A stretch of 64,000 bases of DNA from the NCBI GenBank assembly GCA_964017195.1, contig CAXHKT010000105.1:62001-126000 (forward strand). The letters run 5' to 3'. The DNA is from Siderastrea radians (Eukaryota; Cnidaria; Anthozoa; Scleractinia; Rhizangiidae). The position numbers and the translations under genes were made by a program. Shown here piece by piece: positions 60,189 to 64,000 of this stretch; position 1 is the stretch's first letter; every line of letters begins with the position of its first letter. The notes under the pieces were generated by a model. It was not told the DNA's origin and made no database searches. It saw only the letters and a list, made by a program, of their open reading frames with translations.

Positions 60189-60253
60189 CCCCAAAATGGG
60201 GTTTTTTCCCTAAGGATCGCACATATCGCGCCTTCTTTGTGCTTTTGCACAAA
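60189..60253 (+). other. Two short hairpins in module B (representative)
   Basis: CCCCAAAATGGGG (60,189-60,201) and TTTGTGC-TTTT-GCACAAA (60,236-60,253) are perfect inverted repeats, with stems of 4 and 7 bp. The second is preserved in most B modules of both subfamilies despite substitutions elsewhere. Confidence 0.7.
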
Positions 60254-60722
60254 AGGAATTTTTTTCGGATGGTCCCAGAGGGATTGAATGCATTTTGGAC
60301 CTTTGTGCATGCAGCTGGGAGCGCCAGTTAGCTTTTTTAGCCTCTGGAAAGGCCCCAAAATGGGTTTTTTTCCCTAAGGATCGCACATATCGCGCCTTCT
60401 TTGTGCTTTTGCACAAAAGGAATTTTTTTCGGATGGTCCCAGAGGGATTGAATGCATTTTGCACCTTTGTGTATGCAGCTGAGAGCGCCAATTAGATTTT
60501 TTCTGCTTTTTGGGGCTAATTCAAGCCCTGAAAAAGTGCAGCACTTTCTAGTATCGCCAAATTCGATCAAAATCGCGCCAAATTTAATGTTTTTTGGTGC
60601 CGCAACGGGATCTGGGGTGCTTTTGTGCTGGGGCTGTTGCACCAAAATCAGCACTTTTTTGAGTTACCCACCCCACCCCTCTCAAAACTGAAATTTCCAC
60701 TTTATCGACAAAATCACAGACT

Positions 60723-63700
60723 TTCTATACAATGAAATTTTTTTTCTGATAGCGCCGAGGGATTTGCATTATTATTGGGCCAGTGCGCAGCCTTGCGCAG
60801 CCTTCCGCAGTTTTCCACTAAGGATCGCACATATCGCACCTTCTTTGTGCTTTTGCACAAAACGAATTTTTTCGGATGGTCTCAAAGGGATTGAATGCAT
60901 TTAGGAGCTTTGTGCATGCAGCTCAGAGCGCCAGTTTGCTTTTTGAGCCTCTGGGAAGGCCCCAAAATGTGGTTTTTTCCACCTTATCGACAAAATCGCA
61001 GCGTTTCTAATAATAAACTTTTTTTCTGATAGCCCCGAGGGATTTGCATTATTATTGGGCCAGTGCGCAGCATTGCGCAGATAACAACACCTTTTTTAGC
61101 CTCGGGGAATGCCCCAAAATGGGGGTTTTTCCCTAAGGATCGCACATATCGCACCTTCTTTGTGCCTTTGCACAAAAGGAATTTTTTTCGGATGCTCCCA
61201 AAGGGATTGAATGCATTTGGGAGCTTTGTGCATGCAGCTGAGAGCGCCAGTTAGCTTTTTGAGCCTCTGGGAAGGCCCCAAAATGGGGTTTTTTCCACCT
61301 TATCGACAAAATCGCAGACTTTCTACACAATAAACTTTTTTTTTCTGATATCCCCGAGGGATTTGCATTTTTATTGGGCCAGTGCGCAGGATTGCGCAGA
61401 TAACAACACCTTTTTTAGCCTCTGGGAATGCCCCAAAATGGATTTTTTTCCCTAAGGATCGCACATATCGCACCTTCTCTGTGCTTTTGCACAAAAGGAA
61501 TTTTTCTCGGATGGTCCCAAAGGGGATTGAATGCATTTGGGAGCTCTGTCCATGCAGCTGAGAGCGCCAGTTAGCTTTTTGTGCCTCTGGGAAGGCCCCA
61601 AAATGGGGTTTTTTCCACCTTATCGACAAAAGCGGAGACTTTCTACACAATAAACTTTTTTTTCTGATAGCCCCGAGCGATTTGCATTATTATTAGGCCA
61701 GTGCGCAGCATTGCGCAGATAACAACACCTTTTTTAGCCTCTGGGAATGCCCCAAAATGGGTTTTTTTCCCTAAGGATCGCACATATCGCACCTTCTTTG
61801 GGCTTTTGCACAAAAGGAATTTTTTGGATGGTCCCAAAGGGATTGAATGCATCTGGGAGCTTTGTGCATGCAGCTGAGATCGCCAGTTAGCTTTTTGAGC
61901 CTCTGGGAAGGCCCCAAAATGGGGTTTTTTCGACCTTATCGACAAAATCGCAGACTTTCTACACAATAAACTTTTTTTTCTGATAGCCCCGAGGGATTTG
62001 CATTATTATTGGGGCAGTGCGCAGCATTGCGCAGATAACAACACCTTTTTTAGCCTCTGGGAATGCCCCAAAAGGGGGTTTTTTCCCTAACGATCTCACA
62101 TATCGCACCTTCTTTGTGCTTTTGCACAAGAGGAATTTTTTCGGATGGTCCCAAAGGGATTGAATGCATTTGGGAGCTTTGTGCATGCAGCTGAGAGCGC
62201 CAGTTAGCTTTTTGAGCTTCTGGGAAGGCCCCAAAATGGGGTTTTTTTCACCTTATCGACAAAATCGCAGACTTTCTGCACAATAAACTTTTTTTTCTGA
62301 TAGCCCCGAGGGATTTGCATTATTATTGGGCCAGTGCGCAGCATTGCGCAGATAACAACACCTTTTTTAGCCTCTGGGAATGCCCCAAAATGGGGTTTTT
62401 TCCCTAAGGATCGCACATATCGCACCTTCTTTGTGCTTTTGCACAAAAGGAATTTTTTTGGGATGGTCCCAAACGGATTGAATGCATTTGGGAGCTTTGT
62501 GCATGCAGCTGAGAGCGCCAGTTAGCTTTTTGAGCCTCTGGGAAGGCCCCAAAATGGGGTTTTTTTCACCTTATCGACAAAATCGCAGACTTTCTACACA
62601 ATAAACTTTTTTTTCTGATAGCCCCGAGGGATTTGCATTATTATTGGGCCAGTGCGCAGCATTGCGCAGATAACAACACCTTTTTTAGCCTCTGGGAATG
62701 CCCCAAAATGGGGTTTTTTCCCTAAGCATGGCACATATCGCACCTTCTTTGTGCGTTTGCACAAAAGGAATTTTTTTCGGATGGTCCCAAAGGGATTGAA
62801 TGCATTTGGGAGCTTTGTGCATGCAGCTGAGAGCGCCAGTTAGCTTTTTGAGCCTCTGGGAAGGCCCCAAAATGGGGTTTTTTCCACCTTATCGACAAAA
62901 TCGCAGACTTTCTACACAATAAACTTTTTTTTCTGTTAGCCCCGAGGGATTTGCATTATTATTGGGCCAGTGCGCAGCATTGCGCAGATAACAACACCTT
63001 TTTTAGCCTCTGGGAATGCCCCAAAATGGGGGTTTTTCCCTAAGGATCGCACATATCGCACCTTCTTTGTGCCTTTGCACAAAAGGAATTTTTTTCGGAT
63101 GCTCCCAAAGGGATTGAATGCATTTGGGAGCTTTGTGCATGCAGGTGAGAGCGCCAGTTAGCTTTTTGAGCCTCTGGGAAGGCCCCAAAATGGGTTTTTT
63201 TCCACCTTATCGACAAAATCGCAGAGTTTCTACACAATAAAGTTTTTTTTCTGATAGCCCCGAGGGATTTGCATTATTATTGGGCCAGTGCGCAGCCTTG
63301 CGCAGCCTTGCATAGTTAACAACACCTTTTTTAGCCTCTGGGAATGCCCCAAAATGGGGTTTTTTCCCTAAGGATCGCACATATCGCGCCTTCTTTGTGC
63401 TTTTGCACAAAAGGAATTTTTTTCGGATGGTCCCAGAGGGATTGAATGCATTTTGGATCTTTGTGCATGCAGCTGAGAGTGCCAGTTAGCTTTTTTAGCC
63501 TCTGGGAAGGCAAAAAATTGGTTGTTTCCCTAAGGATCGCACATATCGCGCCTTTCTAGACATTAAACTTTTTTTTCTGATAGCCTCGAGGGATTTGCAT
63601 TATTATTGGGCCAGTGCGCAGCATTGCGCAGATAACAACACCTTTTTTAGCCTCTGGGAATGCCCCAAAATGGGTTTTTTTCCATAAGGATCGCACATCT

Positions 63701-64000
63701 CGCACCTTTTTGTGCTTTTGCACAAAAGGAATTTTTTTGGGATGGTCCCAAAGGGATTGAATGCATTTGGGAGCTTTGTGCATGCAGCTGGTAGCGCCAC
63801 TTAGCTTTTTGAGCCTCTGGGAAGGCCCCAAAATGGGGTTTTTTCCACCTTATCGACAAAATCGCAGACTTTCTACACGATAAACCTTTTTTTCTGATAG
63901 CCCCGACGGATTTGCATTATTATTGGGCCAGTGCGCAGCATTGCGCAGATAACAACACCTTTTTTAGCCTCTGGGATTGCCCCAAAATGGGGTTTTTTCC
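60723..64000 (+). repeat. Short 316-320-bp derivative array
   Basis: Unit starts are at 60,723, 61,005, 61,321, 61,641, 61,957, 62,274, 62,592, 62,910, 63,228, 63,554 and 63,871 (last partial). Most units are A, one full B, then a partial B joined at TTTTCC to the last part of C (ACCTTATCGACAAAATCGC). Diagnostic variants mark this subfamily: ATATCGCACC in place of ATATCGCGCC, GCAGCATTGCGCAG in place of GCAGCCTTGCGCAG, and GCATTTGGGAGC in place of GCATTTTGGACC. The first unit (60,723-61,004) is shortened in A/B. Confidence 0.93.
63228..63553 (+). repeat. Long-type variant unit inside the short array
   Basis: This 326-bp unit carries long-family markers (two CCTTGCGCAG subrepeats, ATATCGCGCC, GCATTTTGGATC) although it lies among short-family units. 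Its second B module is cut at GCGCCTTTCTA and joined directly to the next module A. It may be a recombinant between the two subfamilies or a survivor of the older form. Confidence 0.8.

Larger units (their letters stand above)
57291..60722 (+). repeat. A-B(n)-C units with n = 1, 2, 5, 5
   Basis: Unit starts are at 57,291, 57,771, 58,433 and 59,578 with lengths 480, 662, 1,145 and 1,145. Counting the CTAAGGATCGCAC landmark gives one, two, five and five B modules. Lengths fit 478 plus 164 per additional B plus 10 for each extra CCTTGCGCAG subrepeat. The B modules at 59,967-60,460 are nearly identical to one another, showing local homogenisation. Confidence 0.92.
55322..64000 (+). repeat. Second satellite: modular A-B-C array
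   Basis: An unrelated tandem array with balanced composition that runs off the right edge. Units begin with TTCTACACAATAAAC. Module A (about 80 bp) contains GATAGCCCCGAGGGATTTGC and TTATTATTGGGCC. Module B (164 bp) contains CCCCAAAATGGGG, CTAAGGATCGCACATATCGC, TTTGTGCTTTTGCACAAA and TTTTTTTCGGATGGTCCC. Module C (about 234 bp) contains GGGGCTAATTCAAGCCC, AGTATCGCCAAATTCGAT, GACCCACCCCACCCCTC and ACCTTATCGACAAAATCGC. Open frames of 60-120 residues on both strands recur with the repeat and have no recognisable domain; I regard them as spurious. Confidence 0.95.

Noticed and set aside
55322..64000. Short frames of 60-120 residues in the second satellite as genes
   Set aside because: They recur with the satellite unit, exist on both strands in overlapping frames, and stop at ordinary unit variants. 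No domain is recognisable.
55322..64000. tRNA- or 5S-like origin of module B
   Set aside because: I looked for A-box/B-box-like promoter motifs and a cloverleaf arrangement of the stems and did not find them; the hairpins do not fit a tRNA layout.

Overview
The window is eukaryotic, non-coding satellite DNA. I found no protein-coding gene, rRNA, tRNA, mobile-element gene or CRISPR array that I can support. Nothing in the sequence fixes the lineage. The megabase-style tandem organisation, near-identical duplications of many kilobases, and the absence of genes on either strand argue for a heterochromatic or otherwise repeat-only block of an animal or other eukaryotic nuclear genome, not a bacterial one. 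Layout: (1) Positions 1 to about 55,321 are one minisatellite superarray with a 36-bp monomer (roughly 1,450 copies; key blocks GGTTAAAAAGAGGCAG and GGGTGGTTATTAG). A perfect monomer has 13 G, 13 T, 9 A and only 1 C, so the strand bias is extreme. Because 36 is divisible by 3, long open frames arise on both strands as 12-residue peptide repeats. These are by-products of the period, not genes. (2) The array has nested higher-order structure. A block of 16,454 bp (about 5,605-22,058) is followed directly by a nearly identical copy of 16,490 bp (about 22,059-38,548). The copies differ at about ten bases that I noticed and by one whole extra 36-bp monomer. Smaller duplications sit inside: a 4.13-kb block repeated at 482-4,615 and 4,616-9,110 (the second with an additional 361-bp internal duplication), a more diverged relative at 11,647-16,460, a 681-bp duplication at 17,288-18,650, and a 108-bp trimer at 1,116-1,331. 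(3) From 39,149 to 53,182 the array is interrupted four times by a different, about 660-bp, GATC/CGAT-rich segment of unknown origin. It always occurs at the same phase and with related flanks, so it has been copied together with the surrounding array. (4) Between 45,624 and 47,811 two blocks of the array (572 and about 642 bp) are inverted. Each is followed by the same junction, so the inversion was itself duplicated. (5) At 55,322 the 36-bp array ends abruptly and a second, unrelated satellite begins, running off the window end. Its unit is modular: a head A (about 80 bp), one to five copies of a 164-bp module B, and a tail C (about 234 bp). From about 60,723 rightward it is replaced by a homogenised 316-320-bp derivative that has lost most of C. 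The interest of the window lies in how these repeats were built (unequal exchange, inversion, microhomology deletion, co-amplified insertions), in the strand-asymmetric composition, and in whether the near-perfect 16-kb duplication is biological or an assembly product.
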